NCBI RefSeq assembly: GCF_947492965.1
Contig: NZ_CANLOZ010000013.1
Location: 46,437-110,436, forward strand
Length of the DNA stretch: 64,000 nt
Reading direction: 5' to 3'
Source of the DNA: an uncultured Aquimarina sp.
Lineage (GTDB): Bacteria > Bacteroidota > Bacteroidia > Flavobacteriales > Flavobacteriaceae
The notes under the pieces were generated by a model. The model ran no database searches. It had not been told where the DNA came from and saw nothing but the letters and a program-made list of their open reading frames with translations. Positions 35,233 through 44,496 of the stretch are shown here, one piece after another (positions within the stretch are counted from its first letter, which is position 1; the number at the start of each line of letters is the position of its first letter). The translations under genes and the position numbers were made by a program.

Positions 35233-36621
35233 ATGACATTAATCAAATCAATTTCTGGTATTCGAGGAACTATTGGAGGAAAAGTTGGAGAGAATTTAAC
35301 TCCTGTAGATGCTGTTAAATTTGCATCAGCCTATGGAACCTGGTTAAAAAATGCTTCACAGAAAGAACATCCTACTGTCGTTGTAGGTAGAGATGCTCGT
35401 ATTTCTGGGGCTATGATACAACAACTAGTAATGAATAGTTTGGTTGGATTAGGAATACACGTAATTGATTTGGGATTGTCCACAACACCTACCGTAGAAG
35501 TAGCAGTACCCTTGGAGAAAGCGGATGGAGGTATTATTCTAACCGCTAGTCATAATCCTAAACAATGGAACGCACTAAAACTATTAGATAATAAAGGAGA
35601 GTTTCTGAATGCCGAAAATGGTAAAAAAATCCTTGATATTGCAGAAAATGACGATTATCATTTTGCTGAAGTTGATGATTTAGGAACTATTACAACCAAT
35701 GATACATATATTGATAAACATATCGAAGAGGTGTTGAATCTTTCTTTGGTAAATTCTGAGATTGTAAAAGAAGCTGGGTTTAAAGTTGTCGTAGATGCGG
35801 TAAATTCTACAGGAGGAATTGCTATTCCTAAATTATTAGAAAAGATGGGAGTAGAGGTAGTAGAATTATATTGCGAACCTAATGGTCATTTTCCTCATAA
35901 TCCAGAACCATTAAAAGAACATCTTACTGATTTATCTGAGTTAGTAGTAAAAGAAAAAGCACATTTTGGTCTTACCGTAGATCCAGATGTAGATCGTTTA
36001 GCTTTTATGAGCGAAGATGGTGAGATGTTTGGAGAGGAGTATACATTAGTAGCTTGTGCAGATTTTGTACTTGGTAAAACTCCTGGCAATACAGTATCTA
36101 ATTTATCTTCGAGCAGAGCATTAAGAGATGTTACCGAAAAGCATAATGGAAGCTATGAAGCTAGTGCAGTTGGAGAAGTAAATGTAGTTACTAAAATGAA
36201 AGCAAATAATGCTGTTATTGGTGGAGAAGGTAATGGTGGAATTATATATCCAGAATTGCATTATGGAAGAGATTCATTGGTTGGTGTAGCCTTGTTCTTA
36301 ACGCATTTAGCTGAAAAAAAATGTAGTGTTAGTGAATTACGAAATAGCTACCCTTCTTATTTTATGAGTAAGAATAAAGTACAATTGACACCAGAACTAA
36401 ATGTTGATGAAATTCTAAAAGGTTTTCATAATAAACACATTGCCGAAGAGGTAAGTACTATAGATGGAGTAAAGGTTGATTTCAGTGAATCTTGGGTACA
36501 CTTAAGAAAAAGTAACACAGAACCTATTATTAGAATCTATACCGAAGCATTAAGTCAGGAAAAAGCGGATCAATTAGCAAATGAAACGATTAATACGCTA
36601 AAAGAGATAGCTGGAATTTAA
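35233..36621 (+). CDS. glmM: Phosphoglucosamine mutase
   Basis: A 462-residue alpha-D-phosphohexomutase. It has the N-terminal SISGIRGTIGG, the phosphoserine loop LTASHNPKQWNALK with the active Ser at residue 106, the Mg-binding DPDVDRLAF, the sugar-binding GEGNGGII and the C-terminal phosphate-binding RKSNTEPIIRIYTEA. GlmM makes glucosamine-1-phosphate for peptidoglycan and lipopolysaccharide. Phosphomannomutase or phosphoglucomutase activity cannot be excluded by sequence, but this is the form usually assigned as GlmM in Flavobacteriaceae. Confidence 0.85.
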   Translation: MTLIKSISGIRGTIGGKVGENLTPVDAVKFASAYGTWLKNASQKEHPTVVVGRDARISGAMIQQLVMNSLVGLGIHVIDLGLSTTPTVEVAVPLEKADGGIILTASHNPKQWNALKLLDNKGEFLNAENGKKILDIAENDDYHFAEVDDLGTITTNDTYIDKHIEEVLNLSLVNSEIVKEAGFKVVVDAVNSTGGIAIPKLLEKMGVEVVELYCEPNGHFPHNPEPLKEHLTDLSELVVKEKAHFGLTVDPDVDRLAFMSEDGEMFGEEYTLVACADFVLGKTPGNTVSNLSSSRALRDVTEKHNGSYEASAVGEVNVVTKMKANNAVIGGEGNGGIIYPELHYGRDSLVGVALFLTHLAEKKCSVSELRNSYPSYFMSKNKVQLTPELNVDEILKGFHNKHIAEEVSTIDGVKVDFSESWVHLRKSNTEPIIRIYTEALSQEKADQLANETINTLKEIAGI

Positions 36622-36629
36622 TAGAAAAT

Positions 36630-36674
36630 AAATTTGCTTCTGTAATAGGAATGAACTATTGCAGAAGCAAAATT
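36630..36674. terminator. Bidirectional terminator between glmM and the acyltransferase gene
   Basis: Arms AATTTGCTTCTG (from 36631) and CAGAAGCAAAATT (to 36674) form a strong hairpin placed between converging genes. Confidence 0.7.
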
Positions 36675-36678
36675 CAAA

Positions 36679-37578
36679 TTAATGTACCGTTGCATCTTTA
36701 GGAATTTCAGCATTACGATGTTTCCATCGTTTATGAGTCCATAGATAGTATTCAGGTGCTTTTTTTATTTGTTCTTCTACCATACGTAAATAAGTTTTTA
36801 CGATGTAAAAATCTTCACAGTTCTTAGCATTTTCCGTTATAGGAATAAATTTAGCTTCGTAATACCCACGTTTTACTTTTTCGACATGAAGATAAGCCAC
36901 CGACATATCTAGTCTTTTGGCTAAGACTGATCCGCCAACGTGTGTTGGAACCTTGATGCCCATAAAATCTGTCCAGTACGTAGCTTTTGCTAGACTTGGC
37001 GATTGGTCAGATAGAAAAGCATAGGAACAAAGTTTGCCATTTACTTTATCTTTCGTAATTTCTTTCATGGCATTATAGCTACGGATAAGTCGAGCATCAT
37101 AACGTTGTCGTATTCTATGGACTAACTCGTCAAAATATTTATTCTTGATTTGCTTGTAAACTCCCACTGTAGGGAAATCTATCAAGAGTTGTGTTACTGT
37201 TGCCCATTCATAACTAGCGTAGTGTGCCATGAGTACCACAATACTCTTGTTCTTAGATTCCAAATTTTTGAGAGTTTCTATATCAATAATCTTAAATCTT
37301 TCCAATAAATCTTTATCACTAATAGAAATAGACTTTACCATTTCTAAAAACATATCACACATATGTTTGTAAAAAGCTTTTCTAATTCTCTTAATTTCCT
37401 GATTGGATTTCTCAGGGAAAACCAGTGTAAGATTTTCGGTAACAGCTTTTTTCCTATATCCAATAATTCTATATACAAAGATGTATACAGCTGTAGAAAA
37501 AGCATAAAACAAACGCCAGGGGAGTTTTGATATAATCCATAAAAAAGGATATACCAAGAGGTAAACTATTAACTGCAT
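36679..37578 (-). CDS. LpxL/HtrB-like lysophospholipid acyltransferase (copy 1)
   Basis: A 299-residue inner-membrane acyltransferase of the lipid A late-acyltransferase family. One N-terminal hydrophobic helix (LLVYPFLWIISKLPWRLFYA) precedes the catalytic HX4E motif in MAHYASYEW (near residue 116). Later conserved parts are GVYKQIKNKYFDELVHRIR, LSDQSP, the MGIKVPTHVGG segment and the C-terminal YYLWTHKRWKHR. It is expected to transfer an acyl chain to lipid A or an aminolipid precursor. It is a close paralogue of the next gene upstream, separated by about 80 bases. Confidence 0.85.
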   Translation of the reverse strand: MQLIVYLLVYPFLWIISKLPWRLFYAFSTAVYIFVYRIIGYRKKAVTENLTLVFPEKSNQEIKRIRKAFYKHMCDMFLEMVKSISISDKDLLERFKIIDIETLKNLESKNKSIVVLMAHYASYEWATVTQLLIDFPTVGVYKQIKNKYFDELVHRIRQRYDARLIRSYNAMKEITKDKVNGKLCSYAFLSDQSPSLAKATYWTDFMGIKVPTHVGGSVLAKRLDMSVAYLHVEKVKRGYYEAKFIPITENAKNCEDFYIVKTYLRMVEEQIKKAPEYYLWTHKRWKHRNAEIPKDATVH

Positions 37579-37659
37579 TGTGTTTAATTAAGCGTACAAA
37601 TATAAACTTATTTAAACCCCAATAATCTTAGAATAATCTTAAAATAAACAAATGTTAAA

Positions 37660-38565
37660 TTAACTTGCAATTGGATTTTTTGAAGGTGCTGCATCGCGGT
37701 GTTTCCAACGTTTGTGCGTCCAAAGGTAGTTTTCAGGTTTATGTCTTATTTGTTCTTCTAATAATCGTGTGAATTTTTCGGTAATCGCATATTCGTCTTC
37801 ATTTTGCGGATCCTCAGAAATTGGAACCAAAGTGGCTTCATAATAACCACGTTTTACCTTTTCTACGTGTAAATAAAATATACTAAGATCTAATCTTCTT
37901 GAAAGAACTTCTCCTCCTACAAAAGCTGGTACTTCTATTCCCATAAAGTCAATCCAAAATGTAGCATTATTAAGTTTTGGTGATTGATCAGATATTAAAC
38001 CATATAAACTTAACTCAGGATTTTCTTGCCTTTGATCCATGGTCATTTCTCTAAATACTTTAGCACTAGGTATTAATCGAGAATTAAATCTTCCTCTAAT
38101 TCTGTGAACTAATTTATCGAAGTATTTATTTTTGATCGGTTTGTAGATTCCCACACACCTAAATTTACTTATTAAATCAATGGAATTGGTCCATTCATAA
38201 CTATTGTAATGCCCCATCATGGCAATAATACTCTTATTTTTATCTTCTAGGGCTACCAAAGCATTTAGATTGGTAATATGGAAACGTTTTACTATTTCTT
38301 TTTCGCTTATCGATAAAGAACGAATCATTTCCAAAAACATATCGCACATATGTTTATAGGAGGCTTTTCTAATTCTATTAATCTCTTTCTTGTCTTTTTC
38401 TGGAAAAGCAAGTTGCAAGTTTTCGGTTACAGTTTTTCGTCTGTATCCAATGATGTAATAAACTAATATGTAAATACAAGTAGAAAAGAAATAAAAAATT
38501 CGCCAAGGTAATTTAGAGATCATCCATAATAGCGGATACACTAGACAATAAACTGCTAATTGCAT
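37660..38565 (-). CDS. LpxL/HtrB-like lysophospholipid acyltransferase (copy 2)
   Basis: A 301-residue paralogue of the neighbouring gene, alike along its full length. It has the N-terminal helix LVYPLLWMISKLPWRIFYFF, HX4E in MGHYNSYEW, GIYKPIKNKYFDKLVHRIR, LISDQSPKLNNATFWIDFMG, and C-terminal ENYLWTHKRWKHRD. The two copies differ most in the substrate-facing middle region, so they may add different acyl chains or act on different acceptors. Which gene arose by duplication cannot be told. They probably share a promoter upstream of 38565. Confidence 0.85.
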   Translation of the reverse strand: MQLAVYCLVYPLLWMISKLPWRIFYFFSTCIYILVYYIIGYRRKTVTENLQLAFPEKDKKEINRIRKASYKHMCDMFLEMIRSLSISEKEIVKRFHITNLNALVALEDKNKSIIAMMGHYNSYEWTNSIDLISKFRCVGIYKPIKNKYFDKLVHRIRGRFNSRLIPSAKVFREMTMDQRQENPELSLYGLISDQSPKLNNATFWIDFMGIEVPAFVGGEVLSRRLDLSIFYLHVEKVKRGYYEATLVPISEDPQNEDEYAITEKFTRLLEEQIRHKPENYLWTHKRWKHRDAAPSKNPIAS

Positions 38566-38677
38566 TGATTTGGTTTTTTGGTGGCTAAAGGTAAACTATT
38601 TTAACTTAAGGTTAAGAAACTTTGAAAGCAATCTTATTTCCAATATTATCTACGCTTTTTTAGCTGTAAATATGTGC

Positions 38678-38685
38678 TATATTTG
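38678..38685 (+). promoter_or_regulatory. Promoter -7 box of the rhomboid gene
   Basis: TATATTTG matches TAnnTTTG, 18 bases before the start codon. The upstream element is T-rich but lacks a perfect TTTG. Confidence 0.45.
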
Positions 38686-38703
38686 ATCTTCAAAAAATAG
38701 GTT

Positions 38704-39354
38704 ATGTTGAATATTGATATTGTCCTAATCGTTATAATAGCGGCGAACGTGATCGTTTCTTTAAAAGGACTTAATGATTTTTCCTTCTTAGAACGTTATA
38801 AGTTTAATATTGGAGGCGTGAGAAGAGGTGAGCAAATACGGATGTTAACTTCTGGGTTTTTGCATGTGGATATTATGCATTTATTCTTCAATATGTTTAC
38901 GCTATATTTTTTTGCTCCAGTAGTCATTAACTCTTTGGGTGATATTAAGTTTCTGGTCATCTATTTTTGTAGTTTAATCGTAGGGAACCTCTTTTCACTT
39001 CTTTTTCATAAAGATGAATATCATTACAGCGCAGTAGGAGCTAGTGGTGCAGTTTCTGGAATAATATTTTCTGCTATCTTATTTCAACCGGGAATGAGTT
39101 TATACCTTATGTTTATACCTATTCCAATTCCTGCTTATATTTTTGGTATAGGATATTTATTGTATTCTATTTATGGAATGAAAAGTAGAATTGGAAATAT
39201 TGGGCATGATGCTCATTTTGGAGGAGCTGTAGGAGGTTATGTGGTAACATTGCTATTAGCTCCTTATTTGTTTCAAGAAAATCTACTTATGATCGGATTA
39301 TTAGCAGTTCCTATTATTATATTGTTCATTATGAAACGTCTTGGAAAATTATAA
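38704..39354 (+). CDS. Rhomboid family intramembrane serine protease
   Basis: A 216-residue protein with about six transmembrane helices. Rhomboid signatures are MLTSGFLHVDIMHLFFNMFT (containing HLFFN), the catalytic serine loop VGASGAVSGIIF and the catalytic His in HDAHFGGAVGGY. The GxSG and H dyad is complete, so it should be an active protease cutting membrane-anchored substrates. It stands alone between the acyltransferase pair (divergent) and the TlpA gene (convergent), with its own promoter and terminator. Confidence 0.9.
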   Translation: MLNIDIVLIVIIAANVIVSLKGLNDFSFLERYKFNIGGVRRGEQIRMLTSGFLHVDIMHLFFNMFTLYFFAPVVINSLGDIKFLVIYFCSLIVGNLFSLLFHKDEYHYSAVGASGAVSGIIFSAILFQPGMSLYLMFIPIPIPAYIFGIGYLLYSIYGMKSRIGNIGHDAHFGGAVGGYVVTLLLAPYLFQENLLMIGLLAVPIIILFIMKRLGKL

Positions 39355-39359
39355 TAAAT

Positions 39360-39389
39360 AAAAAAGCGACTCCGTAGAGTCGCTTTTTT
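39360..39389. terminator. Bidirectional terminator between rhomboid and TlpA-like genes
   Basis: A perfect 13-base stem, AAAAAAGCGACTC / GAGTCGCTTTTTT, with a CGTA loop. A and T runs on both sides let it serve both converging genes. Confidence 0.92.
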
Positions 39390-39410
39390 GTTATCTGTAA
39401 AAATCTAAAA

Positions 39411-40532
39411 TTATAAAGAACTTTCTCCAAGCAGTTCTGAAATTTTAGTTTCTAGTGCTGGACCTCTCAAGTTCTTTGCAATTACATTTCCTTTTTCATC
39501 AATAATAAATGTCGCAGGAATTGATCGCACTCCATATGCTTTTGCTATTGGATCTTGCCAAAATTTTAAATGGGAAACATGGTTCCACTCTAAGTTATCT
39601 TGATCAATTGCAGTAGTCCAATGATCTTTTTTTCTATCTAATGAAACACCAATAATATTTAAACCTTTATCGTGATATTTATTGTAGACTCTAACCACAT
39701 TTGGATTTTCAGCTCTACAAGGCTTACACCAAGATGCCCAAAAATCAATGATAGTGATTTTACCCATAGACTCTTTTAGAGATACCATTTTACCTTCGGG
39801 GTTTGGAGCAGAGAAGTCTTCAGCTTCACTACCAATATCTATTTTTCCTATAGATGCTGCAATAAGACGATCTAGGTTCTTTCCTAATCGCGATGTTTTT
39901 AGCGTATCTTGTATAGTACCATAAATTTGTTTTACTTCTTTAGCAGGAACCGCCTTTAGATTAAGAAGATCAGTAAGTGCCATAACAGCAACTAAAGAAT
40001 TAGGGTTGTTTTCAGCTATTTCTTTTCTAAAACTATTCTCGTCAACTCTTATCTGCTGTAGATCTTTAGATAATTTGATAGCTTTATCAGTTTCTTTTAA
40101 CTTGGATGCTATTTGGTACTGATTACTTAGATCTTGCCTTAGTTTTCCAAAAGATGTCATTTTCTTAAGGTAGCTAAAGAATAGTTCATTTTCTGGGCCT
40201 CCAGTTATTACCGAAGAACGCAAACTATCTTTGTAAATCGTCATTTTTAAAGGATTATTTTCTGCTAAAAACAATACATTATTCGGTATTCCTTTAAAAG
40301 TCAAATAGTTGAAGTCGTTATCTTCTACCACTGGTAGTGCCATCTTAAACTTACCATTCTGTATGGTAGTGGAATCTATAATTGTAGGGCGATTCGAGCG
40401 ATTAATTGCATTTACATATACCGTTACTCCATCATCAAATCCTTCAGTATTTGCGGTAATTGAATATCCCTTTTCTTCTTGTTTGCAGGCAACAGATAGT
40501 ACCAAAAGAGCAAGCAATGCTATTTTTTTCAT
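39411..40532 (-). CDS. TlpA-like thioredoxin lipoprotein with DUF4369-type N-terminus
   Basis: A 373-residue lipoprotein (MKKIALLALLVLSVAC, lipobox SVAC). Residues 22-120 form the beta-rich DUF4369-like part (YSITANTEGFDDGVTVYV, NNVLFLAENNPLKM). A helical linker follows. The C-terminal thioredoxin domain has FWASWCKPCRAENPNVVRVY with a CxxC active site, and RSIPATFIIDEKG with the cis-Pro. Such proteins reduce or assist folding of periplasmic proteins, for example in cytochrome c maturation. No partner genes are adjacent. Confidence 0.9.
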   Translation of the reverse strand: MKKIALLALLVLSVACKQEEKGYSITANTEGFDDGVTVYVNAINRSNRPTIIDSTTIQNGKFKMALPVVEDNDFNYLTFKGIPNNVLFLAENNPLKMTIYKDSLRSSVITGGPENELFFSYLKKMTSFGKLRQDLSNQYQIASKLKETDKAIKLSKDLQQIRVDENSFRKEIAENNPNSLVAVMALTDLLNLKAVPAKEVKQIYGTIQDTLKTSRLGKNLDRLIAASIGKIDIGSEAEDFSAPNPEGKMVSLKESMGKITIIDFWASWCKPCRAENPNVVRVYNKYHDKGLNIIGVSLDRKKDHWTTAIDQDNLEWNHVSHLKFWQDPIAKAYGVRSIPATFIIDEKGNVIAKNLRGPALETKISELLGESSL

Positions 40533-40882
40533 TCTAGATAATTTTTGGATTCGTAAAAATATGTAATATGCTCTTTAAACCCCAAAAATTAACTTTTAAA
40601 TATCAGTAAATGTTAATTTTTTTCATCGTAATTTCAATAAAAACATAAATAAACAGCATAAGCTGTAACAAAAACAGGCTTTCGAAGTCTAATAATAATG
40701 CATCACTTGGGGGTATTATTGGTTATATAGAAAACTTTTAGGGTTTCACGTCCTAATGAAAAGGTGTTATTCGTCTTCAAAATTAGAGAAACAGCTTATT
40801 ATTGATTTAATTTATTGTTAACGCAGTCATCAAGTGAGTTAGTTTTGTATTATTTTTGTTAAACCACCGTAAATAAACTGTT
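40533..40882. other. Gene-free 350-base stretch between divergent genes
   Basis: The region between the TlpA-like and GAF genes is AT-rich. A TATTTTTG box at 40851-40858 fits a -7 element 25 bases before the GAF gene, but no upstream element lies at a normal distance. Nothing else is recognised. Confidence 0.4.
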
Positions 40883-43249
40883 ATGAACGTACTAGAGCAC
40901 GATTTTCCCTTAGATATTAGGATAAGTTTCTCTTTGTTCTTCGATCAGTATAGAGAGTTCTTACAGAGTGAAAATAAATTGCTTCGGGACAGAGCACAAA
41001 GTGTTTTGAAGATTGCCGAAGAGTACCCAGAATTGGAAGAGGGAATTACTTCCGAACAACGAGTACAGGAATTACTGCCACAAATTGAATTAGTGCTAGA
41101 GGATTCTTTCTCGCAAATATTGCAGAAAAATGAGATTAAAATAGCAACTATTCCATTTCATAATACAGTTTTGAAATCCACAGAGCGTTACAAGAATATT
41201 GTCAATGCCGCAGGATATGATTTCGAACCTCAAATCAAAAATTTAAGCGAAGATCATTACTATATTATGGGATGTAGTATTATCCTTGGGCAATACTACG
41301 GTTATAAGATCGATTTTCGAAGACCATTTTTTTACGATATTCCAGATGCTTCGGGAATTATGCGTCATTATAGAATTCTGTATAACGGTGATTTTATTCA
41401 GATCGAAAAAACAGACAAGGCTATCGAAATTACCGAAGAGGATGTTGCAATTTTGATAGACAATTTTGATAATGTTGAGATTTGGAAGGAAAAATTTCCT
41501 CCTAATAGTTGGGTTTTTAAAGGGATCGTTATTGCAAACTTATTTGATGCGACTGCAGATGTATCCTTGTCCGAATTTAAAACTAGTTTATTAAAATACG
41601 ATAAAACACAAGGAGATTTTATTGGGACTTTCCAGAATATATTTCGAGGTATTTTTAATCTTCCGGAAATCAAAGTAGGTTTTTCTAATTATAATGAAGA
41701 GGAGCGAGTGTTAGAACGTGTTCCTTTTAAGACTATCGATAGTTATGTGCTCTACGATAAGTTTTCTGATTGTTGTGAAACTGCATTATGTAAGGGGACC
41801 TATCAGAGTTTATTTGAAAAGTCAGAAGCATTTGCTATTTCGGATGTCGCCAAAACACATACGGCATATCCAGATGAATTAATGTACTCTAATTTAGCAA
41901 AGCAAAATATAAAGAGTGCGATTATAGCACCCATTGAAGACAATGGTAAATTATTAGGAGTCTTAGAGATCGTATCTCCTAATAGTAGAGAGCTAAATAG
42001 TATCAATGCCAATAAACTTCAGGACATAATGCCATATTTGGTAGATTCTGTATTACGTTCGAAAGCAAAAGCTGAAGATGAACTAGAATTGGTAATACAG
42101 CAAGAATGTACTGCAATTCACCCTAGTGTGTATTGGAAGTTTAGGCAAGAAGCCAAACGTTTTATTTTAGCTAAAGTAGAAGAAAACCCTACTTCATTTC
42201 AGGAAGTTGTTTTCGACAATGTCTATCCATTATTTGGCCAGATTGATATCAAAGGATCTTCAGAAGCTAGGAATGGATCTGTTCAGAAGGATTTAATATT
42301 GCAATTAAAAGCAATTGACAAAGTAATTAATAAGGTTGTAGAAATAGATCCACTACCTATCTACGAACAAATTAAGTTTAGAATAGATAGCTATATAGAT
42401 TCTGTATCTAACCAATTGCAGGTAGATACGGAACAAAAAATACTTAATTTCATCAAGAATGAAATCAAACCTTTGTTTAAGCATTTGAAAGGAACAAATG
42501 TAGCTCTTGAAGGTTTGATCAACCAATATAATAATTCACTTGATAAGAACACTAAGATGCTTTATAAGCATAGAAAAGCTTATGATGAATCTGTAATGTT
42601 GATTAATAAGAAAATGGCAGCATTACTGGATCAGAAACAGGTGGAAGCTCAGAAAATGTACCCTCATTATTTTGAAAGATTTAAAACGGATGGAGTAGAA
42701 CACAATATGTATATTGGAGAATCTATTACCAAGCAGGATAGTTTTAACAAGATCTATCTCTATAATTTGCGATTATGGCAATTACAAGTAATGTGCGAGA
42801 TGGAAAATGAGTATTATCAGCTTAAACAAGATTTACCAGTTCCTTTGGATGTAGCCTCAATGGTGCTCGTTTTTAATGCTTCTTTATCTGTGAGATTTAG
42901 AATGGACGAGAAACGTTTTGATGTAGATGGAACTTATAATGCTCGTTACGAAGTAGTGAAAAAACGAGTAGATAAGGCGTATATCAAAGGTACAAATCAG
43001 CGTATTACTGAGAAGGGTAAACTAGTGGTTGTGTATTCCCAAAGAAGTGATGAGCAAGAGTATCTGAAGTATATCAGTTTCCTTCAATCCAAAAACTATT
43101 TGGAAGATGATGTTGAGATTGTTGAGCTAGATGATTTACAAGGAGTAACAGGACTCAAAGCTCTGCGAGTAAATATTCTTTATAATAAAAATAAAGAGGA
43201 TAAAGAATACTATACCTATGATGATCTAATGAAAGAGATCAACAAATAA
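40883..43249 (+). CDS. Large GAF-domain protein
   Basis: A 788-residue cytosolic protein without signal peptide or membrane helices. The N-terminal 240 residues are unassigned. A GAF-like domain occupies about 285-395, with SVTDVAKTH-like AISDVAKTHTAYPDEL, IKSAIIAPIEDNGKLLGVLE and IVSPNSRELNSINANKLQDI. The C-terminal 390 residues are helical with coiled-coil-like stretches and end in a small alpha/beta part (KLVVVYSQRSDEQEYLKYIS). GAF domains sense small ligands or mediate dimers; no output domain is recognised. It converges on the HD/Pycsar-like gene with 19 bases between stops. Confidence 0.7.
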   Translation: MNVLEHDFPLDIRISFSLFFDQYREFLQSENKLLRDRAQSVLKIAEEYPELEEGITSEQRVQELLPQIELVLEDSFSQILQKNEIKIATIPFHNTVLKSTERYKNIVNAAGYDFEPQIKNLSEDHYYIMGCSIILGQYYGYKIDFRRPFFYDIPDASGIMRHYRILYNGDFIQIEKTDKAIEITEEDVAILIDNFDNVEIWKEKFPPNSWVFKGIVIANLFDATADVSLSEFKTSLLKYDKTQGDFIGTFQNIFRGIFNLPEIKVGFSNYNEEERVLERVPFKTIDSYVLYDKFSDCCETALCKGTYQSLFEKSEAFAISDVAKTHTAYPDELMYSNLAKQNIKSAIIAPIEDNGKLLGVLEIVSPNSRELNSINANKLQDIMPYLVDSVLRSKAKAEDELELVIQQECTAIHPSVYWKFRQEAKRFILAKVEENPTSFQEVVFDNVYPLFGQIDIKGSSEARNGSVQKDLILQLKAIDKVINKVVEIDPLPIYEQIKFRIDSYIDSVSNQLQVDTEQKILNFIKNEIKPLFKHLKGTNVALEGLINQYNNSLDKNTKMLYKHRKAYDESVMLINKKMAALLDQKQVEAQKMYPHYFERFKTDGVEHNMYIGESITKQDSFNKIYLYNLRLWQLQVMCEMENEYYQLKQDLPVPLDVASMVLVFNASLSVRFRMDEKRFDVDGTYNARYEVVKKRVDKAYIKGTNQRITEKGKLVVVYSQRSDEQEYLKYISFLQSKNYLEDDVEIVELDDLQGVTGLKALRVNILYNKNKEDKEYYTYDDLMKEINK

Positions 43250-43268
43250 TTAATTCATTTCTTATTTA

Positions 43269-44444
43269 TTATTGTAGCGTATTAAAAGCAATTACAAAAG
43301 AGATTGAAGAGGTGATGAATCCTATCATAAATACGGTATACGTTATTCTTAGTATCTTGTATTTTTTGTGCAGCACTTTTCCTAAGAAATATAAATCTTT
43401 AATCATAGTGTCATAGATATATTCCTTATCATCCATTAACTCATGCATCGCCCATTTGTATTCGTCTAATGGCATCTTATGAAAATTACCAAAGAATAAA
43501 AGGTTTACTTTTTTTTCCTCAATTTCTTTACGTGTAAACTCACCTCCTGTAACATTTGGTCGTGTCGCGAGTACTGATAATAACATGGAAATAATACTGA
43601 ACACTATAAATATAAGTGTGGGATAAATTAGATATTGATTGGATGGATTGTCTAGTTTAGGAATTAAGTTAGACAATGCCAATGAGATGATAATTGCATT
43701 TACAGATAGTAAAATATTGGCTTTGGTATCTGCAATATCACTTAACTTTAAATGATTTCTTAGCGTGACTCTAAAAAGTGTTTGAATTCCTTTTTCAGGG
43801 CTTTCTTCTTTAACCAGTTTTTTTAACTTTTCTTTTTTCTTTTTTTTCTTCAGAGCAGCTTGTTCGTTTAATATTTCCAGCAAATGTCTTTCTTTTTTGG
43901 GTTGCCAATTTTTTATAGCATAGTCTGTATAATATTCGTGCTTGTTTTTTAGGAAATCGATATTAATTTTTAACCAATCCTTTCTGCTATATTTTTCTTT
44001 ATGATGATGTTCAAATTCTTGTCTAAGGAAATCGCTAGTTTCTTCAAAATATCCTTTGGCTAAATGAGAAGCATCTGCATCACGGATAATTTTCTCAAGC
44101 AAATCAGTAGGCTCATGATCCATTTTAGTGGCCCTTATTAATTTAGAAACCTTATCGATGACTTCTTGAGAGGCGTTCTGTTCTTTTAAGAAATTTTCAG
44201 AAATACTAACACTGTGTTCTTCATGATTATCAAGGCTTTCTGAATATCCTGTATCGTGTAATAAAGCGGTTAATAATAATATGAACGCATCTTCTTCAGA
44301 AATACCAGTACTGTCAATAATTTCTTTTGTACTTTTAAATACTCTTTTGGTATGAGTGTAATTATGATAGATGCAAGTTTCAGGAAGCTTTTTAGTAAAA
44401 AGTTCAGAAACGAAATTATCAGTTTTTTCAACTAATGTGTCCAT
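43269..44444 (-). CDS. HD phosphohydrolase fused to a Pycsar-effector-like membrane domain (DUF5706 type)
   Basis: A 391-residue protein started at the ATG at 44444; a TTG five codons upstream is less likely. Residues 1-200 form an HD domain: IYHNYTHTKRVF, LLLTALLHDTGYSESL, NHEEHSVSIS and RDADASHLAKG supply His and Asp metal ligands. A Lys-rich linker (KKKKKKEKLKKL) leads to the C-terminal part, with LFRVTLRNHLKLSDIADTKA and three hydrophobic segments (near 255-275, 285-310 and 365-390). This matches the Pycsar effector transmembrane family, whose members damage the membrane when cyclic CMP or UMP is present. No nucleotide cyclase gene lies next to it, so a defence role is unproven. Confidence 0.75.
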   Translation of the reverse strand: MDTLVEKTDNFVSELFTKKLPETCIYHNYTHTKRVFKSTKEIIDSTGISEEDAFILLLTALLHDTGYSESLDNHEEHSVSISENFLKEQNASQEVIDKVSKLIRATKMDHEPTDLLEKIIRDADASHLAKGYFEETSDFLRQEFEHHHKEKYSRKDWLKINIDFLKNKHEYYTDYAIKNWQPKKERHLLEILNEQAALKKKKKKEKLKKLVKEESPEKGIQTLFRVTLRNHLKLSDIADTKANILLSVNAIIISLALSNLIPKLDNPSNQYLIYPTLIFIVFSIISMLLSVLATRPNVTGGEFTRKEIEEKKVNLLFFGNFHKMPLDEYKWAMHELMDDKEYIYDTMIKDLYFLGKVLHKKYKILRITYTVFMIGFITSSISFVIAFNTLQ

Positions 44445-44496
44445 ATTATAATTTTTCAATAACCAAAATAATTAAAAAAAATGAATGTACTCCATT

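Noticed and set aside
43269..44444. A complete Pycsar defence operon
   Set aside because: No pyrimidine cyclase gene is adjacent; only the effector-like membrane domain is present.
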